Positions 24,722-37,128 of a stretch of 64,000 bases of DNA are shown one piece after another (position 1 is the stretch's first letter; each line of letters begins with the position of its first letter). Source of the stretch: Liolophura sinensis (Eukaryota; Mollusca; Polyplacophora; Chitonida; Chitonidae); assembly GCF_032854445.1 (NCBI RefSeq), contig NC_088306.1:8456193-8520192 (forward strand), read 5' to 3'. Below the pieces are notes generated by a model. It saw nothing but the letters and a program-made list of their open reading frames with translations. It had not been told where the DNA came from and did no database searches. The position numbers were made by a program, and so were the translations under genes.

Positions 24722-27700
24722 TTTGAGTGGTGTTTTACGCCGTACTCTAGAATACTTCACTTTTCCGACCGCATCTGGCATTCACGACTATCAGCAGACT
24801 GCGAAACAGAGTTTTTAAAAAAAATAACACTTTCAGTGGAGTTGGAATATAACTGCCGGCTACGCCCTGCAGACGTATTAAACCGGCAAAGACTGTGCCC
24901 TGCAGACGTCTTATAACCGCCGCCTGCGCACAGCTGACTTGTTATAACTGCAATCAACTGTGCTCAGCACACGTCTTTTAGCCCCCCACCATTATGCCCA
25001 GCAGAACCATTAGTTATCACCAACGACGGCCTAAAAGATGGCCTGAGGCCAGTGATGACCTGGATACACATTAAAGAGTGTAACTTTTTACCATATCCGC
25101 GTTTTGTAGCTACGATGTTCTTCACAGCAGTGATCTTCGTACCAGTACCGCGTACCCTAAGAATAAACCAGCACCAAACCCTCCAATCGGCACTATAAAC
25201 AAACACTGAATACACCAAAAATATTCCTTTAGAAGTGCAATTCTCACATTTCTGTTATATTTCTATAACTAGAAGTATGCTTTGTCGAAAACTGGGTTTG
25301 TCGACCGATTGATAGCTTTATAGGATTTACACGAATCACATTAAAAACATGGTCTAAAATACCTCACCTATGACCAGAAGAAGACTTCACTGCAACTGAC
25401 ACATGATCTCAGATGTTAACTGTTCTATGTCTGGAAAGACAGGACCCCATACCAAGTCATGGCCGTAAGTGGCATTCGTCGAATGATAATAACGTTGGTT
25501 TGTTGAGAGAAATGAAATTCAGAATCATTTATTTATTCGGAGGGAGGATATTTATTTTGCTCATTTCTCTTTTCTGCACATGGCGGTTGTATTTGTATGT
25601 TTTCTTTTTATGAAATACAGAAAAAAAGAATACGGGGACTGTGTAAATACCAGACGGGCTGTGTACCACGTTCACCAACGTCAGTGCGTGAGAAAGTTGC
25701 ACTTCGTCATTGTCAGGGTACATTTCCTTTTCAAACGGGCTTAAACAGCTTTCAATGAGAATAACATTTTAAAAAAAAATAAAAATTCGAGGCAATTTAG
25801 TGCGAGGTGTAGCCGACCGCCTCATAACTCACCCCGTCATACTCATGACCATACGTGTCATTTGTGAGTTATGTGATGGCTCCTCTGATTTGGACGAAAG
25901 TTGTCGATAACGTCCCATATTTCTTATGTCTGGGATTTGTGTGTGGTCGTACAATCCTATATTTGTAATTTTCAACTCTCTCTGTTAACATATACTCATA
26001 ACCATAAGGTTTAACCCAAGTTCGATAAAGGATATTTTACATCATCATTTTTGTTCGGTAGATCTTCAGCATGTCTGATTATAATGAGGCTAAAAAGGCA
26101 CATGCAACGGACATTCACAAGGATCCGACTGACATATCTGATAGCAAAACACGTGTAGGAGTAAATCCACTAAACAGCAAAAAATATAACATCAAGTTTT
26201 TTTACATGCGACTCAGTTTTATTTGTCAGTGACATCTAATTGCACTGGAGAAGGACTTAAAATATAGACGTCGAGTCTCACAGTCTTATCCCAGCAGTCA
26301 ACCGTACTGGACGTTTCACATTCCAATTGCGACATTATTTGTCTAGGGCTTCGCAACGAGCCTGTGCATTAAGAAGAAATCCAATTTATAAAACACATAC
26401 AGTGCTGACGGGAAAATTAATCTTAAATCGAAGGATTTTCTGTCCTTCATGTTTTCTTGCTCAGTAAAATCCTTAAAAATGTCTCATTGAATTGTGCATG
26501 TCCATGCCGTTTGCTTATTTTTATAACGACCACATATTATTATCATCGTATGTCATGAGATTCAAAATGGATATAGTTGCTAAGCCTATACAATATTCAT
26601 AAGGATCTTAAGAGTAATAAACCCTTGTGAGCGTCTACATACAATGACTCAACCAATTAGTTGATATCAAGGGAATATGTACCATCAGGGTCATTATTTT
26701 AGTGTATTATATTTTAGTAATGTGTTACAAACTGAACATTTTTTACGTGTCGAATGTAGGCCTATTTCCGAAAGTTTGCAATATGCTAAAAGGATTAATT
26801 AATAAGAATAAGTTAACAGGACCTAGTCAGTATCTGTCAACTGTTTGTCGCCTTACATAGACAGTGTACAAAAGCGAGAAGTAATTCCATCGACCTCCGC
26901 TTTTATTACTAATTTCAGTCGATAAGGTACTGGTGTCCAGATTTGGCTTTCTGTTCACAGTAATCCTGTGTGTAAGAGTGTGTAAAAATTTTAAAAAGAC
27001 CAAACCAATCAGAGATACGATATCCAAGATGAAATAGATGTTTCCGCACTCGGAAAAGCGTGGATTAACGGTATTAAACGAAAGGATTTTGTATCAAACA
27101 GGGTCTAATCCAACACTAATTTCTAATCGAGGGATAGAGGACTAGTGTCGTGCCAGGAGGTAGAAGACATTCAAATACTGGGTACAATGTACTAAGCGCG
27201 CCTATTTCCGTACATGCATAATTATGTAACATAGATTTTTATTTGCATTTTTTTCAATAATTTAATATGTATGTGTACATTTCTGTACGCATGTGCAAAT
27301 AAAAATTTATGTTAAATATGGGCAAAACAATTCGACATGTGTACAAAATAATGACACACGTGAAATTAACCATAATACTTCACACATGTGGAAGCCTATG
27401 GTAAAAAAAAATATAAAAAAACAACTGTGCACATGTGTATGTGTGTTTGGACATAAGTCTACATATGTGTATATAAGAACTTTAAATACATGTGCAATAA
27501 CGCTTATTTTACATATGTAAAACAAAATTAAACATATGTACAATTCTTTTCAAAGACTTGTAATTACAGAATAAATATCAAACCGGCTTGCCGAATATTT
27601 TAAATTTTCTTCAATATTAGTAATTAAGTCAAGTATCGGCACTTATATATAAATGAGGGCTCTAATTTTTTAATAGCACATACATTATTATTTCAGTGTT

Positions 27701-27891
27701 GGAATTTTTCTTGCAGTCAGTAAATAGTTTGTTGCAAAATTGCTATGTAATCCGTATTTAGGCGTAAAAAATGTATACGTACCCACAGCAGCCCAGTTTT
27801 CGTTAAGATGCCATTTGACAAAAATGGCCAAGTAAGTAAGACCCACCACAATGCAGATTGCCGCCTGTCTCCACAGTCGAAAGGACGCCAT
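21789..27891 (-). CDS. Carbohydrate sulfotransferase, copy 2 (three coding exons)
   Basis: Paralogue of the gene at 7744-10668, in convergent orientation. Exons on the minus strand are 27891-27783, 23695-23619 and 22898-21789, phases 1 then 0, giving 431 residues. The catalytic exon is 1110 nt, the same as copy 1, and carries DIPKVASTFWKRVL and REPYSRLVSGYIDK as the PAPS-binding sites. The long leucine run seen when the last frame is read upstream of 22898 is not protein. It is an intronic AAT/AAC microsatellite preceding the acceptor ttacatttacag. Intron 1 (about 4.1 kb) and intron 2 (720 bp) both hold SINEs. All catalytic motifs are intact, so the gene is probably functional. Sulfotransfer_2 family; acceptor glycan unknown. 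Confidence 0.88.
22941..23045. repeat. AAT/AAC microsatellite in intron 2 of sulfotransferase 2
   Basis: Triplet runs, read on the minus strand, give a false poly-Leu N-terminus to the catalytic exon. They end about 40 bp upstream of its acceptor. Confidence 0.92.
23047..23273 (+). mobile_element. SINE family 1 in intron 2 of sulfotransferase 2
   Basis: It begins after the A box region and is complete through the (AAAT)n tail. It abuts the AAT/AAC microsatellite. Confidence 0.8.
23619..23695 (-). CDS. Sulfotransferase copy 2, exon 2 (77-nt stem exon)
   Basis: The exon lies between the acceptor ttttgttttgttttag and the donor gaa|gtaagtac on the minus strand. It enters in phase 1 and leaves in phase 0, joining exon 3 at N-E-K-T-E-V-E-R. 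It encodes a lysine- and glutamate-rich stem ending PVKRENE. Only this phase pair links exons 1 and 3 without a stop. Confidence 0.78.
23813..23955 (+). mobile_element. SINE family 1 fragment in intron 1 of sulfotransferase 2
   Basis: The 3' half only, starting near ggtctgccttcaccctgcgg and ending in the caccaataaaataaataaat tail. Confidence 0.75.
24677..24775 (-). mobile_element. SINE family 1, tail fragment in intron 1 of sulfotransferase 2
   Basis: A long (TTTA)n tail followed by gtgttttacgccgtactcta and about 30 bp of body. Confidence 0.75.
24780..27780. other. Intron 1 of sulfotransferase 2 (remaining part)
   Basis: No coding or RNA gene is recognised. A small repeat with ccctgcagacgt and ttataac lies at about 24838-24985, and acatgtg/acatatgtgtat-rich sequence at about 27270-27545. 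Confidence 0.5.
27783..27891 (-). CDS. Sulfotransferase copy 2, exon 1 (signal anchor)
   Basis: The minus-strand frame opens MASFRLWRQ, followed by the hydrophobic run AAICIVVGLTYLAIFV and KWHLNE. It ends at the donor gtgg|gtacgt in phase 1. The frame stays open to in-frame ATGs at 27909 and 27927, but copy 1 aligns from the ATG at 27891, so I chose that start. A short cytosolic tail, one membrane segment and a lumenal stem fit a Golgi type II enzyme. Confidence 0.8.
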
Positions 27892-28610
27892 TATAGTCCG
27901 TGGCTTCATCCACGGTACAAACCACATGTGCCTCCGACCATCCTGGTAAATTACGATAAAGAAGCTTGCCCTTATGAGTTTGATGAAGCCACAGTATCCA
28001 GGTCTATACCTCCATGATGGTGTTAGGCATATCCATCATCCAAACGCCGTGAGCAACGCCCAAACACGGTAGTTATTGTGCTGCTATGACTGACACTCTT
28101 GTTCCTCTCGTAGCCGATAGGTGTCGCTTTAGAAAATACGATTAAAGTTTAAACGCTGTGCAAAGTGCACAAGGATATTTGCTTTGCAGCGAAGCAAGAC
28201 GTTTAGTATACGCACTGCACTATACCTATAATACGGGGCTAGACACATACAAAGAACAAAGGCCTATAACATTTGCCAGGTTTACAGTTAGCAAGTAATA
28301 GCTTTAAATACCCTGCATAAATATGTGTGCTAGGAGCCTGAATAGGTTTTGAGGGAAGAGCGATTCTTACAGTAAACCAGAGCGATATGTCCCCTTAGGC
28401 CCCGGAAGTTCCACAGATACACTGACACATTCTGGCCAATTTTTCAGCCAGTGCAGCGAATAACTAGAAAAGTCTTGTATAACTATAGTTGATCATACAA
28501 TAATCAGGGTACAGAAAAGACTTCTATAAGTCGATTCAACCTTGACTGTATGGAGCAGATTTATTTAAAATTGGCTGCTCTATGTTATATACTCAAAACG
28601 TGCTACTCTT

Positions 28611-29104
28611 TAAATATAATTAAAGATGTACAGCAAAAGAGAGTAAAACCAGAGCAGCGACGACAGTGTGATAGTTGGCAAATGGTCACACGTAACCGGT
28701 GAAATGCGGCTCCTTTGAGATTTACCTCATATAGGGTTTTATTCCGACTGTTCATTTAAATGCATGAATAGTAGCAAACCTGGAGGAACCCAACACACAT
28801 CTTCTCATCAAGTTATAGGTTAACCCTGCGCTTGAACGTCTTTCTGAGCACTTTACGACCAGTGACGTCTAGCAAATTCACAGTTAACATCACCGTATTG
28901 TTTTTTAGCTAAATCGGTTTAATCCATGGCGCGAGAGGACGTTTTATTTGCTGCTGTTAGAACTACAGTTAGAATAAAACCCTGACTGAGGTAAACTGCC
29001 AAGAGACCGTATTCCAGCGGTTACGTGCGACCATTTGCTCACTATTACACTGTCGTCGTTGATCTGGTTTTACTCTCTATGTTGTACGTCTTTAATTATA
29101 TTTT
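28611..29104. mobile_element. Fold-back element with arms of about 137 bp
   Basis: The arm 28611-28748 is repeated in inverse at 28968-29104 (atataattaaagatgtac, gagagtaaaaccagagcagc, gcaaatggtcacacgtaacc, agggttttattc), around a 219-bp unique centre. There is no coding capacity. Related single arms are at 13733-13812 and 29341-29445. Confidence 0.75.
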
Positions 29105-29340
29105 AATTATATCGTATTATGCATTTTTTTCATGTGATTATTAAATGTTGCAAAAGACCATTACAAAGATTGCATAGTAGTGACCTCTAATCGCAATCAA
29201 TGCAGTTTATTAACTTAATGTGCTTACGTGGTATGAGGCGTACATGGACAAGTGACTACAATTTAAGCATTTGCAAAAATGAGCCATTAGAACAAAACCA
29301 TAATCACGCCAGAAAACAGCAGCCCAATCAATCAAAACAA

Positions 29341-29445
29341 TAAACAAAACCCTAAAAGAAGTAAATACAAGAGGCAGTATTTCATCTGTTTGATGTGACC
29401 ATTTGCCGATCATCACACCGTCGTCGCGCCTCTGGTTTTACTCTT
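29341..29445 (-). repeat. Single arm related to the fold-back element
   Basis: The minus strand carries gagtaaaaccagaggcgcga, gtgtgatgatcggcaaatgg and atgaaatactgcctc, matching the arms at 28611-29104. Confidence 0.65.
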
Positions 29446-30460
29446 AATGCTGAGATCTTTCAAACTGAAAGCTTTAATATGATAAAATATGATACATGTC
29501 GGCATATTATGGAATCCGGTTCTCATCTATCATATGCTATACACTTTGATAAAATTGCCGTAAATACCTCCAAGAAAACACTGATTCATTCTAATCCAAA
29601 TGTGGTTAAGCAATGTATAGTTTACTTTTAAAAAAAGTGGCTGGAAACTTTTGATGTTTATGAAATATATTGGAATTAAATTTGCGTTTAACGGCAACTA
29701 TAACCAATGAATTGGCACAAGAGAAGCACAGAGCTATGTGCACTCTAATGGGGAAGTTCCGAAACCCTAGTAACATGTTGAGTTCTTGTTTTATCTTTTT
29801 GACACCCTCGGTACCACCTATAACTAGAACAAAGCCGCTGAGAGGGTGCATTATCTCGATGTAAATATATATAAATATAATTATATAAAAATATATAAGC
29901 CATGATAGTTTAGACTCTACGTCTGCTGTGGTGTATGGAGGGATAGAGAGGTAGCAATTGTTACTCTCCTAATTCAAATGGCATTTACATGTACTCCAAC
30001 GACCTAACAATCATTGACTGGGCTATAAACTGAAGAACAGATATTCTGCTAGGCCAAGCATGACGACAAGCTATCTATATACACATAGAAACGTATCCGT
30101 TGTGCCTTTGTACCCTGAATGACATCTTCTTTCACACCACAACGTTTCTTTTATAGCGTTAGATTCTGTCTGTCAATGGGAGAGTCGCCTGACACCACAA
30201 TGCCCTCTCACTCTGAGTAAAGGGCAGAAACTCCATATTCTGGGCAGAGGAAAGATTTAGAAAGGTCATATTTATGAGAAAGAGATAAGATAACACAGAT
30301 ACAGGCAAGATAAATCTCTTGGGTAGAGTCAAAGTAAAGAACAAACTGCTACCGGAGAAGCAGACTTAGAGTTCACATGGGTTATACCCACAGAGGTGTG
30401 ACACTGTCCATATGAAGGAAAACTAATATAACTTCATACTTGTATTTAAATCATTAAAGC

Positions 30461-30585
<125 letters not shown>

Positions 30586-31639
30586 TGCATACAGTTATGT
30601 AGTTTAGCAACTCTTAGTTGTTGCCTGGTAAATGTAAACATAGAAATCAGCTTATAGGAAGTTAGGTCTATACACCTAAATAGAGCTTACATCAAACAAA
30701 ACAAGCAACAGGAATACCTTCACAATGAAAAATAGCTGTTAAGTTCGGAATTTCCGAATGAAGTGCTGTTCCATATGAACACGTTTTGTATTATGCTTCA
30801 AAAATAAGTTTTAAAATATTAAGAATTTAATCATAACATTTTGGGTACATGCCCAAATTTGTTTACTGACTTTAAGAAACAGTGTTGATTTGTTGTTGAT
30901 GGACCCAGGTTCTGTTGCGCAGAGTATCTCCAGTTTCCCCTATATAACATTTTGACATCCATTACAGACTAGGGCGTAAATCAAATTCTTGGAGTTACAA
31001 TTCATACGTGTACTTATGATAAAGGGCATGTCCGCATTTCGGAGCTGAAAGTTGGACTCAACTATATCTTTAATGATGTAACTATATTGTAAATGGATAT
31101 AAGAGGTCAACTAACCGATAAAGAAAAACAAACATTAATATTTTCAGTGGCTGTAAGAAACAAAAGGGTCCATCATTTGTAAAAATGAAGAATTTTTTTT
31201 TGGCATGATCTAAAGATTGGTGTTCTGGAAAAGGTAGACCATACTCTGATATGTGACCAGAGGACTGATGCTTTGCATATCTACAATGAGGATATTTATA
31301 CAGGATATCTTCGGTCAATCAATCCCTCAGATATTGATTCCGTATTACCTTCTTTGGTCAATATATTTAATACACAGCTCTATTTAGACAATGCCTTAAA
31401 GCCATTCCTGGGTTGGTAGGTGGCCGTTGTTGGGGTGACGGCCCATGCAAATCATTTCTAGAGTCAGAAATTAAGATCGCTGCACTTGCCAGTTCATTGC
31501 CTAAGTAGAACTATTAGTTACCACGTACCATTTTTTAAATTTATTATACTGTTCTAAAACCCAGTCAATATGTTTAACATTTGGTCTTTTCACACTTGCT
31601 AATATTTCATTCTATGATTTACATTGTCCTACACTCTGT

Positions 31640-32925
31640 AATGACATTGTAATGCTAATGTATCATTACATTATTCATGCTGTTTCATAGTTGTTGTTTA
31701 GGCATTATAAATCTAATGCATTATTACTTGATCTATATTGCTTCAGGGTCTTTTCAGACATTTGTAATGGTAATGCATCATGAATAATGATGTTTCATAG
31801 GGGTTTTTTCCCGAACATTGTAAAGCTAAAGTATCATTACACACTTTATATTGTCTCACAAACGATCATCAAATTATCTATATTGTTTCAAGGTCCTTTT
31901 AATTTTGATGTATCAATTTATGTTATCTCACAAGCCATCATTACATGATCTAAATTGATTTCACAAACAGTCTTTTCAGACAATGTAATACTAATGAATC
32001 GTTACGCGATTTATATTGTCTCACAAACGATCATTACAGGATTTATATTGTTTCACGGATTTCTAGGATATTGTAACACTATTGTATCATTACGCGATTT
32101 GTGTTTTCTCAAAATTGATCATGACGTGATCTGTATTGTTTTCACAGACCATCTTTAAACAGATTGTAATGCTAATATATCATTACACGATTTATGTTGT
32201 CTTACAAACGATCATGACATGAAGAGCAGTGTATATTGTTTTCACAGACGGTCTTTTCAGACATTGTAGTGCTAAAGCACCATAGCGATTTATATTTTAC
32301 ACTTTCATTTATTGATCCATATTGTTTCACATTTTTTTAGACATTGTAATGCTGATTTACAATTACACAATTTATATTCTCTTTCACACGATCATTACAT
32401 AATCCATATTGTTTCACGACCCTTTCAGACACTGTAATACTAATGCATTATTATACGATTTATATAATATTACAAATGATAATTGCATGCTCTAAATTGT
32501 TTCACGGTCTTTTCAGACAATATACTGTTAATGTAATATTACACCATTTATATTGCCTCACAAATGATCATGACATGATCTTTATTCTTTTCACTAACGA
32601 TCTTTGAAGATCCTATACAGGATATATATTTTCTCACAAATGATTATGACATGATGTGTATTGTTTAATAAACGGGGTATTGAGTCGTTTGTAATTTTAA
32701 TGTGTCATTACATGAATTATACTGTTTCATGGCTCTTGTTTTTATTTTGCGACTTTGTAAAGCGAAAAATTTAATACACGATTTATATTGTCTCACAAAC
32801 GATCACGACTTGATCTAGATTGACTTCACAAACGGCATTTTCAGACGTTGTCATAATAATGAATCATTATATGGTATATATAGGCATTTGTTATGTTAAT
32901 GTATCATTATATGTTTTTTTTTTAC
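31640..32925. repeat. Satellite array A
   Basis: Degenerate units combine cattacacgatttatattgt, ctcacaaacgatcattac and ttttcagacattgtaatgct, spaced roughly 50-100 bp. AT-rich and non-coding. Confidence 0.85.
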
Positions 32926-32929
32926 TTTT

Positions 32930-33335
32930 ACAACAGTTTTTTTTTTCGGGTGATGAGAGGGTAGTGACTCACAAAACCAATTGTAACACAAAAGATACTG
33001 AAATTCCCATTTACCACCCAAAATTTATGGTAGATTTCTGACTTAAGATCAGACATTTCCTGTTTTGTTTGAGCATTGAACTCTCAGTATTTGTTCATGT
33101 GTACAGGTTTATTGTGTAAAACATTTCTTTTTTTTCTATACAGAGCCGTTTTCTTAAATAATTTGACGGGGCAAATTTTCTAGAGGTTTTCATTCGTGTG
33201 TTGTATATAAATGTAGAAACAAATACTATTAACTATACACACGAGTGTAAATACTTGAAGCCCCTCAACTTTAAGATGGCCTTTTGTCAGGGCCACCAGT
33301 CAAGACTGAGTAGCCTTTTTGTCAGTTCAACATGT
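32930..33335 (+). repeat. Tail A, duplicated segment after satellite array A
   Basis: It aligns with 35362-35752: cccatttaccac, tttctgacttaa, ttcttaaataatttga, gtgttgtatataaa, ctttaagatgg, gccac and ttcaacatgt occur in the same order and spacing. Confidence 0.7.
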
Positions 33336-33339
33336 ACAT

Positions 33340-35345
33340 GTATCAAACGGTCTATGAGGACGTTGTAATGATAATGTAGCATTACATGGATTTATATTGT
33401 CTCACAATATTACACGATCACAATTGTCTTCACAAAGGGCCTTTTCAGGCATTGTAATGCTAAACTATCATTACACCAAATATATTGTCTCACAAACGAT
33501 CATGCCATGATCTATGCAGTTTCACAAACCATCTTTTCAGACATTGTAATACTAATGTATCATTGCACGATGTATATTGTCTCACAAATGATCATTACAT
33601 GATCAACATTGTCATCACAAAAGGCCTTTTCAGACATAGGTAAAGCTGATGTATCATTACACGATAAATATTGTCTCACCTCTGTTTAATATGCATTTAA
33701 TAATCTATTTATATCCACCCACAAACAATCATCATATAATCTATACTGTTTTACGGTCTTTTCAAACATAAGTAAAGCTAAGGTATCAATAACCCATTTA
33801 GATTGTCTTACCAACAATCATTACTTGATCAGTGTTGTCTTTACTAACGGCCTTTTCAGACATACATATACGTAAAGTTAATGTATCATTTATACGATTT
33901 TATATTGTCTCACGAACGATCATGACATGATCAATATTGTTTTCACAAACGATCTCTTAAGACACTGTAATGCTAATACATCATTACATGATATATATTG
34001 TTTCCCCAAATGATCATCACACCATCTATATTGTTTCATAAACTGTTATTTCATTATAATACACATTATAATGCTAATGTATTATTACACGATTTATAGA
34101 GTACCTTAAAGCATCTCAACATTATCTGCATTATTTACACAAACGGACATTGAAATGCTAAAGTATCTTTACACCATTGTTACGACCCAAACTGTCTGTA
34201 TTATAAAGATATGGCTTGTTCGAAATACACAACAGTTTAGGCGCACAAAAAAAGGAACCAAAACCAGCAGATTTTATTTTACAATAATTTATTAGCTTTA
34301 CCAAGAACAGATAATAGGACTTATACAAATACTAAAGTACTTAAGTTTAACAAGAAAGGATAGCAGTATCTATACAAATGCTAAAGTACTTACATGTACA
34401 ACTGTGTCAAGTCCAAACGGACGCATATATTCCACAATTCGGAAAACCATACAGGCATAAATGCAGAAATAAGGGGGAAAATCCACAGTATAACTGAGTG
34501 TATGACGAAATATACACACAATTCCACAGACAGGGTCCATGTACTAATAAGCACTGTGTACACAAGAGCACAAATTAAATATACAAGTTCAGACTGAACA
34601 CGTGCTCAGTGGAGATAGGATATAACAACGCCAGAGGCTATAAAGACACCAAAATTCAGCACAAAGGGCCTACTAAAGTAATACACAGCGAAAGCATCAA
34701 ACTCTCAATAATTCTTCGTTCTCTCCCTTTGACTGCTTTCATAGGTCTTGTATAGCCTGGTAGAATTGTCTAGAATAAGAAAATTTCTGAACACTTGATG
34801 TAAACAAACTGCCACCGAACTGAGCGTATTCTGGAACATTCTAAGGTAGAGGCGGACAGCAGGCCCTGAACTTAGCTTATGTAAACAGTGGCAAGCTAAC
34901 TTTAGAAGCTAACGGCAGTTGTGCCCATAACACCATTTACATTGTCTCATGAGCGACTTTTATATAATCTGTATCGTTCCACGATCATTTTAGACATATG
35001 TAAAGCTAAAATATTATCACACGAAATATATTGTCTCCCAAACGGCCATTATATGATCTATATTTTTCACAGTGTTTTAAGACATTGTAATGCAAATTTG
35101 CCATTACACATTATGCATTGGCTCACAAAAGAGCATTACCTGATTTATATAGTTTCACGGTCTTTTCAGACATTTGTAAATTTAAAGTATCATGACACGA
35201 TATATATTGTTTCACGTTCCGTTTTAGAGATTGTATTGCTAAAGTACCACCATTACACTATTTAAATAGTCTTCTAAGCGATCATCACATGATCCATATT
35301 GTTTCCCAGACTGTCTTTTTAGGGACTTATTATGCTAATTTTTAT
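33340..35345. repeat. Satellite array B (interrupted by a solo LTR)
   Basis: Same unit as array A. It runs to 34177 and resumes at 34933 after the LTR. Confidence 0.85.
34178..34932. mobile_element. Solo LTR (755 bp)
   Basis: The insertion begins TGTTACGACCC and ends CCCATAACA (short inverted ends TGTTA/TAACA). It interrupts the satellite at 34177 and is flanked by the 4-bp duplication CCAT (34174-34177 and 34933-34936). Joining the flanks restores the satellite phase. AATAAA motifs on the minus strand near 34290 suggest minus orientation. TG...CA ends and a 4-bp duplication suit a Ty3/gypsy LTR. Confidence 0.75.
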
Positions 35346-35354
35346 ATACATTGC

Positions 35355-35755
35355 AACAGGTTTTCAGGCAATGTAATGGTAGTAAATGACCAAAACGACT
35401 GTAAAACAGAGGACTCCCCATTTACCATCTCAAATTTGTGTCCGGTTTCTGACTTAAAAGCAGAGGTACAGTAAGAACATTGTGCATTGTGTTTTGTGAT
35501 CTGTACACTTTTATTCTGTATAAGATTTTATTATTCATATTTTTTTTCTTAAATAATTTGAGGATTTCTAACGGTGAAGGAGAAGTGTTCACCCATAGGT
35601 TGAGTCTTGTGCTGTATATAGAATCAAACACTTTGAACTATATACATAAGTTTAAGTATTTTAATTACCTCACGTGTAGCTTTAAGGTGGTCTTTGGTCC
35701 AGGCCACGATTCCCCACTGATTAGCCATCTTGTTAATTCAACATGTCAGTTACAA
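35355..35755 (+). repeat. Tail B, duplicated segment after satellite array B
   Basis: Second copy of the segment at 32930-33335, ending in ttaattcaacatgt. Its open frames are not shared with tail A, so I do not call a gene. Confidence 0.7.
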
Positions 35756-35789
35756 TCTGTTCATAACTGGTTCTGTTTGCCACTACGCA

Positions 35790-36835
35790 ACTGCTTTGTC
35801 TAGCCAGCTGTAAAGGGTTCACCACTCAGTCTCAACAGGGTCAACTGAGCAACTGCTTTGTCTAGCCAGCTGTCAGGGGTTCACCACTCAGTCTCAACAG
35901 GGTCCACTAAGCAACCGTTTGGTCTAGCCATCAATGAAGATTCGCCTCTTAGTCTCAACAGAGTCCACTAAGCAACTGATTGGTCTAGCCATCAATGAAG
36001 ATTCGCCTCTTAGTCTCAACAGGGTCCACTAAGCAACCGTTTGGTCTAGCCATCAATGAAGATTCACCTCTTAGTCTCAACAGAGTCCACTAAGCAACTG
36101 ATTGGTCTAGCCATCAATGAAGATTCACCTCTTAGTCTCAACAGGGTCCACTAAGCAACCGATTGGTCTAGCCATCAATGAAGATTCACCTCTTAGTCTC
36201 AACAGAGTCCACTAAGCAACTGATTGGTCTAGCCATCAATAAAGATTCACCTTTAGTCTCAACAGGGTCCACTAAGCAACTCATTGGTCTAGCCATCAAT
36301 GAAGGTTCACCTTTAGTCTCAACAGAGTCCACTAAGCAACTGCTTTGTCTAGCCAGCTATAAAGGTTCACCACTAAATCTCAGCAGGGTCCACTAAGCAA
36401 CTGCTTTGTCTAGCCAGCTATTAAACCTTCACCACTCAGTCTCAACAGGGTTCACTGAGCAACTGCTTTGTCTAGCCAGCTATAAAGGTTCACCACTCAA
36501 TCTCAAAAGGGTCCACTAAGCAACTGCTTTGTCTAGCCAGCTATTAAAGCTTCACCACTCAGTCTCAACAGGGTTCACTGAGCAACTGCTTTGTCTAGCC
36601 ATCAGTGAAGATTCGCCTCTTAGTCTCAACAGGATCCACTAAGCAACTGCTTTGTCTAGCCAGCTATAAAGGTTCACCGCTAAATCTCAACAGGGTCCAC
36701 TAAGCAACTACTTTGTCTAGCCAGCTGTCAGGGGTTCACCACTCAGTCTCAACAGGGTCCACTAAGCAACTGCTTTGTCTAGCCAGCTATAAAGGTTCAC
36801 CACTAAATCTCAACAAGGTCTACTAAGTAACTGAG
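35790..36835. repeat. 61-62-bp minisatellite, about 17 copies
   Basis: Units follow taagcaactgctttgtctag + ccagctataaaggttcacca + ctcagtctcaacagggtccac, with a variant carrying attggtctagccatcaatga. The variants alternate in blocks. Confidence 0.92.
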
Positions 36836-37128
36836 TTTAGTACAGCAAAGGTTGTTACCTCTACTGGTGATTAGTGAACATGATTTACCATCTACTCCAG
36901 TTCCCCTGTACTCCTGTATGTAAATGACAATCTCTGGATGATAAAATAGTCAATGTGACAAGATCTTATTGATTTTCACAAAAAGTTTAAGGCCAAGCTC
37001 AGACAGCTAACTCGGTCAGCCGACTATCAGTTTTCTCCCTAACCCGCTTCACAAGGACTATATTTAGCTATCGGCTTTTTGTACTAAGATTTTGTAAATA
37101 AGCCTAAAATCCCTAGCCAGCTCCTGAG

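Noticed and set aside
36178-36396. 72-codon repeat protein
   Set aside because: It lies within a 61-62-bp minisatellite, so the frame shifts from unit to unit.
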